A stretch of 41,003 nt of DNA from CAZXCQ01 sp964639275 (GTDB lineage: Bacteria; Desulfobacterota; DSM-4660; Desulfatiglandales; Desulfatiglandaceae). Within the stretch, counting starts at the first letter, position 1; every line of letters begins with the position of its first letter. The translations under genes were made by a program, and so were the position numbers. Positions 32,031 to 41,003 of this stretch are shown here, piece after piece. The stretch spans positions 1-41,003 of the forward strand of contig CAZXCQ010000010.1 in assembly GCA_964639275.1 (NCBI GenBank), written 5' to 3'. Below the pieces are notes generated by a model. That model worked only from the letters and a program-made list of their open reading frames with translations. It was not told the origin of the DNA and ran no database searches.

Positions 32031-33016
32031 AATCAATAAAGGTTGTAATAATGTCTGCAGGAGCCGGTCCTGCTATAGCTGTTATCAAGGCACTGAAAAG
32101 GCAGAAGGAAATCCCTGTTGAAATCATAGCAGTGGATATGGATAGAACAGCTGCTGGGCTGTACCTTGCTGATGATTTCGTTATTGTGCCTCCGGTAGAT
32201 GAAGATAGGTTTATAGATTTCATGATTGGAGTTTGTAAGCGGAGAAGCGTGGATTTTCTGGTTCCAATTTTTGATATTGAAACGCCTGTTTTTGCTAAGC
32301 ACAGGGATTTGTTCAAAGAAGAGGCAAGCGTCGAGGTTTTGGTGAATGACTATGATGTTATTTCGGTGTGTAATGAGAAGAAAAAAACTTATAATTATTG
32401 TCTAGAAAACGCCGTTTTGGCCCCCAGAATATTTTCCCATGAAGAGCTGGAAAGTGGTCGGGTCTTGTTCCCCTTAATTCGAAAACCAAATTTTGGGATA
32501 GGCTCGAAGGGAATAATCGTGATTAGGAGTGAAAAGGAGCTCCAAACAATATTGCCATTGGAAGACGGTTTTTTTCTTCAGGAATATGTCGAAGGAACAG
32601 AATACACAATTGACAGCATTTCTGATTTTGATGGGCGGTGTCTGGCCGCATTACCAAGAGAACGTATGGTTGTGAAGGCCGGTCAGACTGTAAAAGGAAA
32701 GACTGTGCTGAACCCTGAACTAATGCGGTACGGAAAAAGAGTAGCAGAGATATTTAAGATAAGGGGGCCTGGTTGCTCTCAATGCATTGTGAGAGATGGC
32801 ACAATTCATTTTATAGAGATGAATCCTAGATATGGTACAGGGGTGTCTTTGAGCGTTGGGGCCGGGCTGAATATTCCGTTATTACATCTAAAGCTGGCGC
32901 TAAGACAAGATATCTCGGAACGAGAACTAGAATTTCGCGGTAATTGTGTAATGACACGCTATTGGGAAGAGATATTTACCAATGATGGACACCTGGGTGT
33001 AAATGGGGTAGTTTGA
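32027..33016 (+). CDS. ATP-grasp ligase
   Basis: A 329-residue ATP-grasp enzyme. N-terminal preATP-grasp domain (VVIMSAGAGPAIAVIKAL, IIAVDMDRTAAG), the ATP-binding FPLIRKPNFGIGSKGIIVI, FFLQEYVEGTEYTIDSI, and the metal site HFIEMNPRYGTGVSLS. The similarity is to CarB-like small ligases. In glycan loci such ligases may join an amino acid or other acid to an amino sugar; that is an inference. Coupled to the HAD gene by ATGA overlap and one base before the next gene. Confidence 0.85.
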   Translation: MKSIKVVIMSAGAGPAIAVIKALKRQKEIPVEIIAVDMDRTAAGLYLADDFVIVPPVDEDRFIDFMIGVCKRRSVDFLVPIFDIETPVFAKHRDLFKEEASVEVLVNDYDVISVCNEKKKTYNYCLENAVLAPRIFSHEELESGRVLFPLIRKPNFGIGSKGIIVIRSEKELQTILPLEDGFFLQEYVEGTEYTIDSISDFDGRCLAALPRERMVVKAGQTVKGKTVLNPELMRYGKRVAEIFKIRGPGCSQCIVRDGTIHFIEMNPRYGTGVSLSVGAGLNIPLLHLKLALRQDISERELEFRGNCVMTRYWEEIFTNDGHLGVNGVV

Positions 33017-33017
33017 A

Positions 33018-34022
33018 ATGAAGATTTTTTTGACTGGGGGAGCAGGTTTTATAGGCTCCCATATTGCTGACTCCCTTGTTCAAGACGGGCATGAGACTAT
33101 AATCTATGATGATTTCAGTTCAGGTCACAGGGATAATCTAAAAAATGTTACGAATAATGCTCAGATCGTTATAGGTGATATCCTAGACAAAGAGAAGCTT
33201 TTTGATTTATGCCCTGAAGATGTTGATATAATATCTCACCAGGCGGCACAGCTTGAGATCTTTGGTTGCATAGATGACCCGGTTATGGATCTAACAACAA
33301 ACGCGGTGGGTACAATCAATATCCTGGAGCTTGCAAGGAGAAAAAATGTCTCAAAAGTAATTATTGCCTCAAGTGCATGTGTTTATGGCCAGGCAAGATA
33401 TGTTCCCCAAGATGAAGAAAAACACCCCACCATGCCCAATTGGCCGTATGGCGCAAGCAAGCTTGTAGCAGAGCATTATGCTCGAATTTATATGGAGTCT
33501 TACGGTGTCAGGACGGTTAATTTAAGATACGGGATTGTTTACGGTCCAAGGGAATGGTACGGCAGAGTGCTGACCATGTTTCTAAGTCGTATTTACAATG
33601 GATTGGCCCCGGTGGTGTTTGGGAAAGGCGAATGCTTAAGGGATTTCGTGAGTGTCCATGATGTTGTTAATTTTCATAATAAATGCTTAACCAACGATGA
33701 TGTGGTAGGGAAATCCCTTAATGTTGGCACTGGACTTGGAACAAGCGTTCGAGATTTAGCAGAAATGATTTGCAGAATATTGACTGGCGGGGAAATGGTG
33801 CCTATTTATGAAGATGTCCCTGAGGGCGAAGCTTCATCCAACATGCCGACAAGAAGAAGAATCCCTCGGGAACTGAAGCAGATGGTTTTGGCTTGTGAGC
33901 TTGGGAACAAGATATTAGGATTCGAAGCAAGGATCCCTTTGGAAAAAGGTGTAAGGGAGGAATATGAGTGGCTTTGCAAGAATCCGGATAGGTGGGATAT
34001 GAATGGGTTGGTGAAGGTCTAG
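33018..34022 (+). CDS. NAD-dependent epimerase/dehydratase (UDP-glucose 4-epimerase-like)
   Basis: Extended SDR of 334 residues. NAD site GGAGFIG, HQAAQLEIFGCIDDP, catalytic ASSACVYGQ and YGASK, RYGIVYGPREWYGRVL, and the sugar-binding GKGECLRDFVSVHDVV. The pattern is GalE/UDP-sugar epimerase-like. An insertion of about 25 residues near the C-terminus (EGEASSNMPTRRRIPRELKQ) differs from GalE. It starts one base after the ATP-grasp stop. Confidence 0.87.
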   Translation: MKIFLTGGAGFIGSHIADSLVQDGHETIIYDDFSSGHRDNLKNVTNNAQIVIGDILDKEKLFDLCPEDVDIISHQAAQLEIFGCIDDPVMDLTTNAVGTINILELARRKNVSKVIIASSACVYGQARYVPQDEEKHPTMPNWPYGASKLVAEHYARIYMESYGVRTVNLRYGIVYGPREWYGRVLTMFLSRIYNGLAPVVFGKGECLRDFVSVHDVVNFHNKCLTNDDVVGKSLNVGTGLGTSVRDLAEMICRILTGGEMVPIYEDVPEGEASSNMPTRRRIPRELKQMVLACELGNKILGFEARIPLEKGVREEYEWLCKNPDRWDMNGLVKV

Positions 34023-34026
34023 GATA

Positions 34027-35013
34027 ATGGAAGAACTGCCTAAAGTCAGCTTTGTTTTGCCAGTTCTTAACGGTGGGAAATTATTGCATACATGCTTAAG
34101 TAGCATTAGAGAACAAAACTATCCTCAGAACAAGATAGAAATTGTTGTTGCTGATGGTGGATCTGTTGATGATACGCTCATAATATGTGAGGAATATGAT
34201 TGTGTGATAATGAACAATCCTCGCGTGAGGGCTGAATACGGGCACGAAATCGCCTTTGCACGTGCAAAAGGCGAGATGCTGTTTATTTTTGCGGCTGACA
34301 ATAGTCTCCCAAGGAGAGACTGGGTTAGTCGAATGGTGCAGCCCTTTGTTGAGGATCCCGAGATTGTGGGTGCCTATACTCACATAGATCCAGCCGAATG
34401 GGACAATAGCTTTAACCGTTACTACTGTTTACTTCACGTGGAGCCGTTTACGTGGTTTGTTTTTAAGAATACCGTTCAGCCAAAACTATTCCATATGGAA
34501 TACAAAGTAGTAGAAAAGAGAGAAAACTATACTATTTTTGATTTCCCGCTTAAGAGATACCCTCTGATCGCTTGGGCGCAAGGGTTTGCCATAAGAAAGG
34601 GTTATAAGAGGAAAGAAAACACTTTTGGTGACGATATCTTGCCCTTTATTCAGATGGTTGAAGAAGGCTGTAAGATAGCATATGTACCAGGGGCTGGTAT
34701 ATACCATCACCATTTGAAAGGATTTGGGGATTATCTGAATAAATATCGACACCGAGTTAGAAACAGCCTTTATCAGGATGATATCGGATTTGATAACAGG
34801 GCCAGGTATCTGTCGCTGTCACGTAAGCTCAGAAAATATCTGTGGCTTATCTATGGCTGCACATTTATTGGCCCTGGTTTAGACAGCATAAGATGGTACT
34901 TAAGGGACAGTGAAAAATGCTGGTTTTGGCACATTCCGGCATCTGTTGCACTGTCTTTATTGATTATTTATGAAGTCTTGAAGAAAAGGACTTTTGATGG
35001 AAGGTCACAGTAA
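34027..35013 (+). CDS. Family 2 glycosyltransferase, membrane-associated
   Basis: GT-A-fold glycosyltransferase of 328 residues. VSFVLPVLNGGKLLHTCLSS, VVADGGSVDDT with nucleotide-binding Asp, and FIFAADNSLPRRDW in place of the DxD region. The C-terminal part has a hydrophobic stretch (IPASVALSLLIIYEVL), so it probably acts at the inner face of the membrane on a lipid-linked glycan. ATG four bases after the preceding stop. Last intact gene of the cluster before the mobile elements. Confidence 0.85.
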   Translation: MEELPKVSFVLPVLNGGKLLHTCLSSIREQNYPQNKIEIVVADGGSVDDTLIICEEYDCVIMNNPRVRAEYGHEIAFARAKGEMLFIFAADNSLPRRDWVSRMVQPFVEDPEIVGAYTHIDPAEWDNSFNRYYCLLHVEPFTWFVFKNTVQPKLFHMEYKVVEKRENYTIFDFPLKRYPLIAWAQGFAIRKGYKRKENTFGDDILPFIQMVEEGCKIAYVPGAGIYHHHLKGFGDYLNKYRHRVRNSLYQDDIGFDNRARYLSLSRKLRKYLWLIYGCTFIGPGLDSIRWYLRDSEKCWFWHIPASVALSLLIIYEVLKKRTFDGRSQ

Positions 35014-35079
35014 TGATAGCGGTAAATTGTGCGTGACGGCTGCCTCTAAGAACCACAAATTCTACTCTGATCAATTTGC

Positions 35080-35421
35080 TTGTGCTCATTTCGGGCGGCG
35101 GTGGAAAGAGCTAATATAAGGTTCATCTCAATAGATTATTTTAAAAGAACCGGAGTGAGTAATATTAGACCCATTTATGATTTTGTGGGCTTTATGTTAC
35201 TTGTACTTAAGATAATATCTTTTTTGAGACCATTGAGGTTTTATTTGCCTGTTTCGGTGCTTTTTCTGGTGGCCGCCGTGTTGAGGGGGATCAGAGACGT
35301 TGCTGTTGTTAACAGTGTTGGATCCGTGGCCGTCCTCTTATTCTTAATTCAGACTTTTCCAGGTCAATATTGGTGCCATAATTGGGGCTTCAGTGTTGCT
35401 AAAATGCTAACGCAATATTAA
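35080..35421 (+). pseudogene. C-terminal remnant of a GT2 glycosyltransferase
   Basis: The frame reads IRFISIDYFKRTGVSNIRPI followed by two membrane helices (FVGFMLLVLKIISFLRPL and FYLPVSVLFLVAAVLRGI). This is the end of dolichyl-phosphate-mannose-synthase-like GT2 proteins; the catalytic N-terminal domain is missing. It lies between the last intact GT2 gene and the first transposase, so the loss may follow from transposition or deletion there. The initial TTG at 35080 is only the first available start. Confidence 0.6.
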
Positions 35422-35740
35422 TGCCTGGCTCGATTAGATCCGTTATGTTATTGATTTTGTTCTGACTTAAGAGCCAATTCTTTTTAATGGCTGGAAATAT
35501 CAGTAATCGCTAAATCTTATTCTTTTCTGGCTTATGAGTATAAGGGAAATGATAAGCATCCCTCAGTCACTGCTATTTCCCTTCAAGGATTTGATCCTAA
35601 TCCGTAACCAGTTGAATGTAAAAGGATATTTTAGTTATTGCGCTTTCCCACATCTTGCCCATCAAGCTACAAAGAATGTCCGTTTTCCGTGAAAGTCAAA
35701 AAAGACCTTGCAATCCAATAGAATATGGGATATTATTTTC

Positions 35741-38191
35741 ATGATACAGATATTGCAGGAATTGGCGGAGATTGAATACTTTTTTGAGGATACGGATAAG
35801 ATGGTTTTTACGGACTCCACGTGGAAGTATTTTTCACAGATTCCGTTCCGAGTGAGAGCGGCTTTGGCCAATTCCCAATCGTCAGTGCCGTTTGAATATG
35901 AAGATGAACCGTTTTTTGAAGCCTATGATGCGCTTTATTCTATGTGGGCCACCGGAAAGAGCCAACGGGCTGTTGCCGATTCTCACAAGATAAGCAGACA
36001 GAAAATGAAGGAGTTGGAGCAATCCTTCATAGATTGTGGAACCGTAGGCCTTTTGCCGGAGCTTTCTTTTGTCCCTATCGACTCGCGTCTTGAACAGCTT
36101 ATTGTTTTGATCAAACGATGCCGGCCCCATGAAAGATCCAGTCATGCACTTCGACTTGCTGAAGCCCTTGAAATACGTGGAGGGAACCTGGAGAAAATTC
36201 GTCTGGTTCAACGATGCCACGGATATGGCCATCGAATAAGTGATACAGACATCGCGTATTTCCAAGATCTTCAGCATATCCTCAATTCGATAGCCAGGCA
36301 AAGGACGAAGAAGAGCCTTATGCATGATGCCGGGGATAAGACAACGTCCTTTTTCAACTTTAACCGGGATCATCTTCAACAGCGTGTGGAGTTGATGAAA
36401 GCCCTTTCTCAAATCTCCAAGAAGCGACAAATTCGGCCTGTCCTGACTACCTTCGGGGTTTCTCCGAATCGTTTTTATGTGCTTAAAAATCGATATATGA
36501 TTTATGGCGTGTGGGGCCTTGTGGATCTTGTGCAACAGGGACGGACCGGAGAAAAGATCTCTGCTGAACTGGAGCTTCAAATCATTGAACAGCGGCTCAT
36601 GGATCCTTCCCTCTCCGCCACCAAAATGATGAAGAAATTGAATCTGAAGTGCTCAAAGGCCAATGTGCAAAAAGTGTATAAACGCTGGGGATTGGCGAGG
36701 TTTAAAAAACCGGTTCTCATACGGGGTGTTCTTGCCGGTCCAGTTCCCAACAAAGTCCGTCGCAAGGCATCTGAAGCGAACCAGTCGATTAAATCAAGGA
36801 TGCCGGATCTGATTCAAAAGGCAAGACTCAAGGTGAATCTGTCCTTCACACGTTTTATCAAAGCCCTGTCCCACCGAAAAGTCTCGATCAGCAACCCCGG
36901 CGCCATTATTGCTGCACCTTTTCTGGATCAATTAGGAGTTGTGGAAGCACTGCACACCTATGGGCCGGACAATTCTGGCCCAACCGATATTACAAATAAC
37001 ATTATTGTGAATGTCTTGCGCATTATTGCAGGTTTCCCCACCATTCATGACTATACCATGAACTCGGATCGGTCTGTAGCTATTGCGGCAGGCCTTTGTT
37101 TGAATCCCACGAAAAGCCGCTTTTATGACTCCTTTGACGATCTGCGGTTTGATAATCTGCAGGCGTTGCGAAACGATGCAGCCTGCAGGGCCAGAGAGCT
37201 CAATATCATTGAAGGCAAACAGATTGCCATTGATTACCACTGTGATCCTTGCGATAGCCGATACCCTGAAGACAAGGCACTGTCAAAGTCCCCGGATAAA
37301 AAAGGGGACCTGGTGTATGCGCATCGGCCCCAGATCATCTGGGACAGCATGACCAACACCATCATTAACATCGCATACTGTGAAGGCAGGTCCCGTGCCA
37401 CCTCTGCATTATATAAGTTTTGTGAAGACAATCTTTTCAAAATTATTGACATAGATGCGATCGAAGAGATCTACGCCGATTCCGAATACACCGGCGAAAA
37501 GCAGTTAATTTACCTCATGATTCGATCTGAGTCCGATATCACGATGTGTTTGAAACAAAATCCGAAAATCAAAAAATGGAAAGAGGAAACCATCAAGCAA
37601 GACAGGTGGCAGGACTATGAAAAAGATTATCGGATTGCAACCCGTGATTTCATTTTGCCAGAAACCGGCAAGGGGTTTCGGTTTATTGTCAAACAGAACA
37701 AAGAAACCATGGAAACACGATGCTTCGGGAGTACCCACACCGACTACACCCCTGTGAAAATCCTGAACTCTTACCACATCCGGTGGCCGGTTGAGACAGG
37801 CATCAAGGATCTAATGGAAAACTATTTCCTGAACAAGCCCACAGGGACATCGCCTGAAAAGGTGGAGGCCCATTATTATTGCGTCATGCTTGCCAGGATG
37901 ACCATTGACTATTTTCGTTCGGTGCTTTGCTCTCCACAATGGCAAAGCCCGGAAGACTGGAAATGCGTCTTATCCACCATCCGAACCAGCATGTTCAGCA
38001 ATCAGAATTGCGAATTAAGCCGTCATGAATCGGGGGACCTATTATTGACCTTTTTGGACGGTGATCGTTATGGTATAAAAATGGAGCTTGCCAGACGAAT
38101 GGAACAGAGACGAATTGCAGGATTGAATAAGGTCTCTTGGTGGGGCAATCTCGGCGTTCGAATTCAAATCAAAGATCAGTATGAATTCTGA
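35741..38191 (+). CDS. Large DDE transposase A (IS4-like fold)
   Basis: A transposase of 816 residues from ATG 35741 (TTG 35708 would add 11). The N-terminal 350 residues hold helix-turn-helix-like segments (KSQRAVADSHKISRQKM, SLSATKMMKKLNLKCSKANV). The catalytic core shows D498 (IAIDYHCDP), D580 (IYADSEYTG) and E685 in the YHIRWPVETGIKD signature, which matches the Y-2-R-3-E spacing of IS4-type transposases. Unusually long for an insertion sequence. The reading frame is intact. Possible left end of the element lies in 35640-35700. The gap 35422-35740 shows no gene. Confidence 0.8.
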   Translation: MIQILQELAEIEYFFEDTDKMVFTDSTWKYFSQIPFRVRAALANSQSSVPFEYEDEPFFEAYDALYSMWATGKSQRAVADSHKISRQKMKELEQSFIDCGTVGLLPELSFVPIDSRLEQLIVLIKRCRPHERSSHALRLAEALEIRGGNLEKIRLVQRCHGYGHRISDTDIAYFQDLQHILNSIARQRTKKSLMHDAGDKTTSFFNFNRDHLQQRVELMKALSQISKKRQIRPVLTTFGVSPNRFYVLKNRYMIYGVWGLVDLVQQGRTGEKISAELELQIIEQRLMDPSLSATKMMKKLNLKCSKANVQKVYKRWGLARFKKPVLIRGVLAGPVPNKVRRKASEANQSIKSRMPDLIQKARLKVNLSFTRFIKALSHRKVSISNPGAIIAAPFLDQLGVVEALHTYGPDNSGPTDITNNIIVNVLRIIAGFPTIHDYTMNSDRSVAIAAGLCLNPTKSRFYDSFDDLRFDNLQALRNDAACRARELNIIEGKQIAIDYHCDPCDSRYPEDKALSKSPDKKGDLVYAHRPQIIWDSMTNTIINIAYCEGRSRATSALYKFCEDNLFKIIDIDAIEEIYADSEYTGEKQLIYLMIRSESDITMCLKQNPKIKKWKEETIKQDRWQDYEKDYRIATRDFILPETGKGFRFIVKQNKETMETRCFGSTHTDYTPVKILNSYHIRWPVETGIKDLMENYFLNKPTGTSPEKVEAHYYCVMLARMTIDYFRSVLCSPQWQSPEDWKCVLSTIRTSMFSNQNCELSRHESGDLLLTFLDGDRYGIKMELARRMEQRRIAGLNKVSWWGNLGVRIQIKDQYEF

Positions 38192-38197
38192 AAGTGG

Positions 38198-40604
38198 TAC
38201 TGCATGATTACCGGATATTTGAAATAAACATTGCGTTTAATTAAGATCTATGGTAAGATTCCATGAAACCAAAGGATTCTTTGTTTTCGAAATGGGGATC
38301 TTAGCCGTATGGATGCGAAAAAAGTTACCACAATTTTTAAATGGGTTGAACGAATTAAAAAATCAACCCTGTCGATTTCAGAGTTCTTTGACAAACATGA
38401 CACACCTTTCAGCAGAGCGCAATATTTCATTTATAAACAACGATTGGAGGAATCCGGACCGAGCGGACTAATTGATAAACGTTGTAAAGGGGGAAATCGA
38501 AAGATCACCCTCGATGAAGAAGCCTTTCTAAGAGGCATCCTAAAGAGAGATCCGGAGGTTGCCTTAGGGTGGCTGAAGAAAGCGCTTATCGATGAATTTG
38601 GCCGCGAAATCAGTCTGTCCGCGATTAGTCGGGCCCTGACGCGGATAGCACCAGATCGTAAGATGAAGGTCGGCGGAAGGCCGCAAATAAAGAAGCCCAA
38701 CATAGAGCAAAACCCAATGGGCGGCTTTGAACTGATTGTTGCCATGGCGTACCATTTGGGATGGCCCCAAAAGACGGCAGACGTGATTTTGGAGGCGATT
38801 GATGCACTGAAAAAGGAGAATCAGTTTGAGCCAACCGGTAACGAAAAGGACAAGAAGGGCAGAAATAAGAGCGGGAGATTCACTGTTCGTTACGACAAAA
38901 GAAGAGATGTGAGGGCAAATAAATTTGCGTCGATATCGGAAAAACGTCAGGCTAAAAACTGGCATTCAATGAACATTGTCAAAGACAGTCATGAGACGAT
39001 TGCTCGAAAGAGTTTAGCTATCTTATCGCTGCCCGTTGTTACAGGCAATGGACAAGTTCGCAATGTCAACTTGGCCCAGGGACAGGCCCTGGCGCATTTT
39101 TGTGGTTTCAATTACAAGCAGAGCTCCATTTCAAAGTATTTTGCCGAACTCAAGTATTTGGGGGTATCAACGCGGCTTCTTGAAGGACTGCCGGAATTTT
39201 GGCGCGTGTGCTGGGGAGATGCTGTTGGAGACTCAATGATAGGCCCATTGTTGTGTTATTATATTGATGGCAATACAAAAGCGATCTGGTCTTCAAATCG
39301 TGTAAAGAAAAATAAAGTGACGATGCTGGGCCGAGTCATGGGATGTTTGGAACAGGTTTTTATCCATGATGGACTAGGTCATCCGATCTACTTTGAGACC
39401 TATTGCGGTCAAGGGCCGACAGGGGAGAAGGTACTTGGATTGTTTGAGAAAATCGAGAGTGTAATTCTGCAAGCTCCGCGCTCCAGAACGAGAATATTTA
39501 GAGCCATTGTCATGGACGGGGCGAACAATAGTGTGAAATGCCTGCGGGCATTTGCCGCCCAAGACAAGTATCACTATATTACCACATTAGATGATAATCA
39601 ATGCAACGATAATCGTGTTCGAAGCCGCAGTTATCCCACCCGCTATCGATATGGTGATGCGACGTTGCGAGACCTGGAAATCGAGATGGAAGATTCGGAT
39701 GAAAAAGGTTACTTGATTGTCACTCGTGCGATAAAAATTGATTGGGACAATGGCAAGGGGACGCTCATTTTGACCAGTCTTCCACGCAGTATACTCGATG
39801 CAAGCGAGATTGTCTTTTCCTATTTCAGGAGATGGCCTGCCCAGGAGTTGCCATACCGATATGAGAAAGCGACCGTATCCCTTAGCCGAGTAGCGGGATA
39901 TGGGAGAAAAAAGGTGGACAATCCACGCCAACGCGAGAAACAGGAAAATCTTGCCCGCAAGATAGCAACTCTCAAAGAGCAACTGCAAGATGATATTGAT
40001 AAAATCAACGTTCACGAACAGGCAATAAGAAAACTTATACCAAAAGGGCAGCGGCTTCGTGCAAAGACCAAGATAGTTGATGGCAAGCGCGTAGTGCCCA
40101 ATGAAATTAGCGATGAATTTAAACGATATGAAAAGAAAATCAGAGACCACCAAAAGGCAATCAAGGCCATAGAAAAGGAGCATAAAAAAGAATTCAAGTC
40201 GCTGAGCAAAAGTCAACGGGAGTGGCTACGTCTGCAAGGAAAAGAAATTGATTATGCAATCGACGTAGAACTGGACCAGATTCTAACGTACTTTCGAGCA
40301 AGCCTGGCACACCTATATGCCTATTTTATCCATTTCTTCTTAGCAGAAGAGCCAATCAGTATGGTTTCGCTGCTTCATCGAGTCATTCATTTACAGGCGA
40401 CTGTGGAAGAAACCAAATATGTCAGAAACATTGTCTTGCAAGCCAATGAGCAGGATCTCACTATGATGAAACACCTGTCCCGTGTAATAGAGAAGGTAAA
40501 CGCATTTAAAATCAACGGCCCGAGAGGGAGGATAATGAATTTTTCGCTGGCATAGTCTTAACTAAACACAATGTTTATCCTGCTTATCCGAAAGTCATGT
40601 ACTG
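38198..40604 (+). mobile_element. Insertion sequence B with about 52-bp inverted repeats
   Basis: Left end 38198-38250 and right end 40553-40604 are inverse complements with shared blocks CATGA, CGGATA, ATAAACATTG, GTTTA and TTAAGA at conserved spacing. Together they enclose one transposase gene; length about 2.4 kb. The short word CTGAAA stands on both sides (38188-38193 and 40602-40607) and could be a target duplication, though it overlaps the right repeat. The left end lies seven bases after the stop of transposase A. Confidence 0.72.
38309..40555 (+). CDS. Large DDE transposase B
   Basis: A transposase of 748 residues. N-terminal IS630/winged-helix-like region (ESGPSGLIDKRCKGGNRKI, LKKALIDEFGREISLSAISR), catalytic D320 (YYIDGNTKAIW), D403 (IVMDGANNS) and E513 (YFRRWPAQELPYRYEKA), then a long charged coiled coil from about residue 540 to 640 that splits the C-terminal part. 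It is not closely related to transposase A, though both keep an RWP segment before the last acidic residue. The frame is intact and the element ends are present, so it may be active. Confidence 0.8.
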   Translation: MDAKKVTTIFKWVERIKKSTLSISEFFDKHDTPFSRAQYFIYKQRLEESGPSGLIDKRCKGGNRKITLDEEAFLRGILKRDPEVALGWLKKALIDEFGREISLSAISRALTRIAPDRKMKVGGRPQIKKPNIEQNPMGGFELIVAMAYHLGWPQKTADVILEAIDALKKENQFEPTGNEKDKKGRNKSGRFTVRYDKRRDVRANKFASISEKRQAKNWHSMNIVKDSHETIARKSLAILSLPVVTGNGQVRNVNLAQGQALAHFCGFNYKQSSISKYFAELKYLGVSTRLLEGLPEFWRVCWGDAVGDSMIGPLLCYYIDGNTKAIWSSNRVKKNKVTMLGRVMGCLEQVFIHDGLGHPIYFETYCGQGPTGEKVLGLFEKIESVILQAPRSRTRIFRAIVMDGANNSVKCLRAFAAQDKYHYITTLDDNQCNDNRVRSRSYPTRYRYGDATLRDLEIEMEDSDEKGYLIVTRAIKIDWDNGKGTLILTSLPRSILDASEIVFSYFRRWPAQELPYRYEKATVSLSRVAGYGRKKVDNPRQREKQENLARKIATLKEQLQDDIDKINVHEQAIRKLIPKGQRLRAKTKIVDGKRVVPNEISDEFKRYEKKIRDHQKAIKAIEKEHKKEFKSLSKSQREWLRLQGKEIDYAIDVELDQILTYFRASLAHLYAYFIHFFLAEEPISMVSLLHRVIHLQATVEETKYVRNIVLQANEQDLTMMKHLSRVIEKVNAFKINGPRGRIMNFSLA

Positions 40605-41003
40605 AAAACGCCCATCTTCTGTGGTAGTGGGATCGTCCTGGAAAAGTCTGTAATTTCCATACACGCCTTTTTCTTTGGGCTTTTAGCGGACCTGATAGTG
40701 GCGAAATATAGGAGAAATGATTACATGATGGGAAATAACGATTTGAAATAGCAGCGAGCCTATGATGGCATGTTTATTTTTAGGTTCCGCATAAAAGTTT
40801 TATACGATTTGAAGATATACATGTGGTGTAGACGCGCAGTAACCTTCCCCGCCTCCCAGCATCAGAGTTGAACCGCAAAATCATATAGGTAGTGTCCATC
40901 GAGAAACAGGCGATTTTCAGATGCTTAGCGATTTGCGACCCAGATCGTTTTGCTCTGATGCCCATCAATAGCGGGTTTCGGGCGTTTTTATGAACTCACT
41001 TAT
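40605..41003. other. Non-coding tail of the window
   Basis: No gene is supported. The stretch 40605-40655 shows weak inverse similarity to 35641-35700 (GAAAACG with CAT and TGT words spaced alike), which would be expected if element B had inserted near the right end of element A. From about 40892 (TAGTGTCCATCGAGAAACAG) the sequence resembles the outer end of an insertion sequence, which might start a third element beyond the window. Confidence 0.3.

Noticed and set aside
39587..40216. A 209-residue membrane-like protein on the minus strand
   Set aside because: It is the complement of the transposase B frame; its hydrophobic look comes from the reverse of a charged coiled coil.
1..41003. tRNA, rRNA or riboswitch genes
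   Set aside because: I found no cloverleaf, rRNA segment or known riboswitch core on either strand by reading.

Overview
The window looks like a chromosomal piece of a sulfate-reducer-type bacterium of the Desulfobacterota (former Deltaproteobacteria). Grounds: an EF-G of the HIDSGKTT type, an APS kinase, an EPS-associated MarR-type regulator, and gene-poor stretches full of dispersed short repeats. The lineage is an inference from gene character, since no rRNA or marker search was possible. Every gene I can support lies on the + strand.

Layout. (1) 1-6.6 kb holds ordinary core or accessory genes: an intrinsic terminator, an EF-G gene coupled to a P-loop ATPase, an AmpG-like permease, APS kinase and a small secreted protein. 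(2) 6.6-21.9 kb is a repeat-rich accessory region. It opens with an EPS-type MarR regulator and then carries a dense row of toxin-antitoxin (TA) modules: three MntA/HepT pairs, two HicB genes with a broken HicA, a UPF0175 gene with a stub of a PIN gene, an antitoxin/RelE pair, a DUF433/DUF5615 pair and a collapsed Phd/Txe pair. Between them sit a subtilase, a secreted esterase, a DIP1984-family protein, a GxxExxY nuclease-like gene and a fibre-like secreted protein with a broken paralogue. (3) 21.9-35.4 kb is a surface polysaccharide cluster: a membrane protein resembling the C-terminal part of YfhO-type glycosyltransferases, a GDP-mannose 3,5-epimerase homologue, a Nudix hydrolase, a nucleotide-sugar dehydrogenase, three more SDR epimerases, a methyltransferase, a DegT aminotransferase, a Gfo/Idh oxidoreductase, a HAD phosphatase, an ATP-grasp ligase, a GT2 glycosyltransferase and the tail of a second GT2. 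Many of these genes overlap by 4-16 nt, so it reads as a tightly coupled operon. (4) 35.6-40.6 kb holds two large unrelated DDE transposases, the second inside clear inverted repeats.

How it fits together. The polysaccharide genes can make and modify nucleotide sugars (oxidation at C6, 3-oxo formation plus transamination, epimerisation, possibly ligation of an amino acid or similar group) and transfer them. The MarR-type regulator is the obvious candidate controller but is separated from the operon by about 16 kb of TA modules and repeats.

The most notable theme is decay and rearrangement around a family of short palindromic repeats (arms such as CCCCGTTAAAT and ATTTAACTGGGG, often joined to an AAATCCTGTC motif). 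Copies lie inside or at the edges of broken genes: inside the fibre paralogue at 18.1 kb, in the Txe remnant at 19.68 kb, and at the lost 5' end of the subtilase at 10.06 kb. A GxxExxY gene sits exactly between two inverted copies of the AAATCCTGTC motif, which makes it look like a small mobile cassette. This is the best candidate in the window for something not yet properly described.
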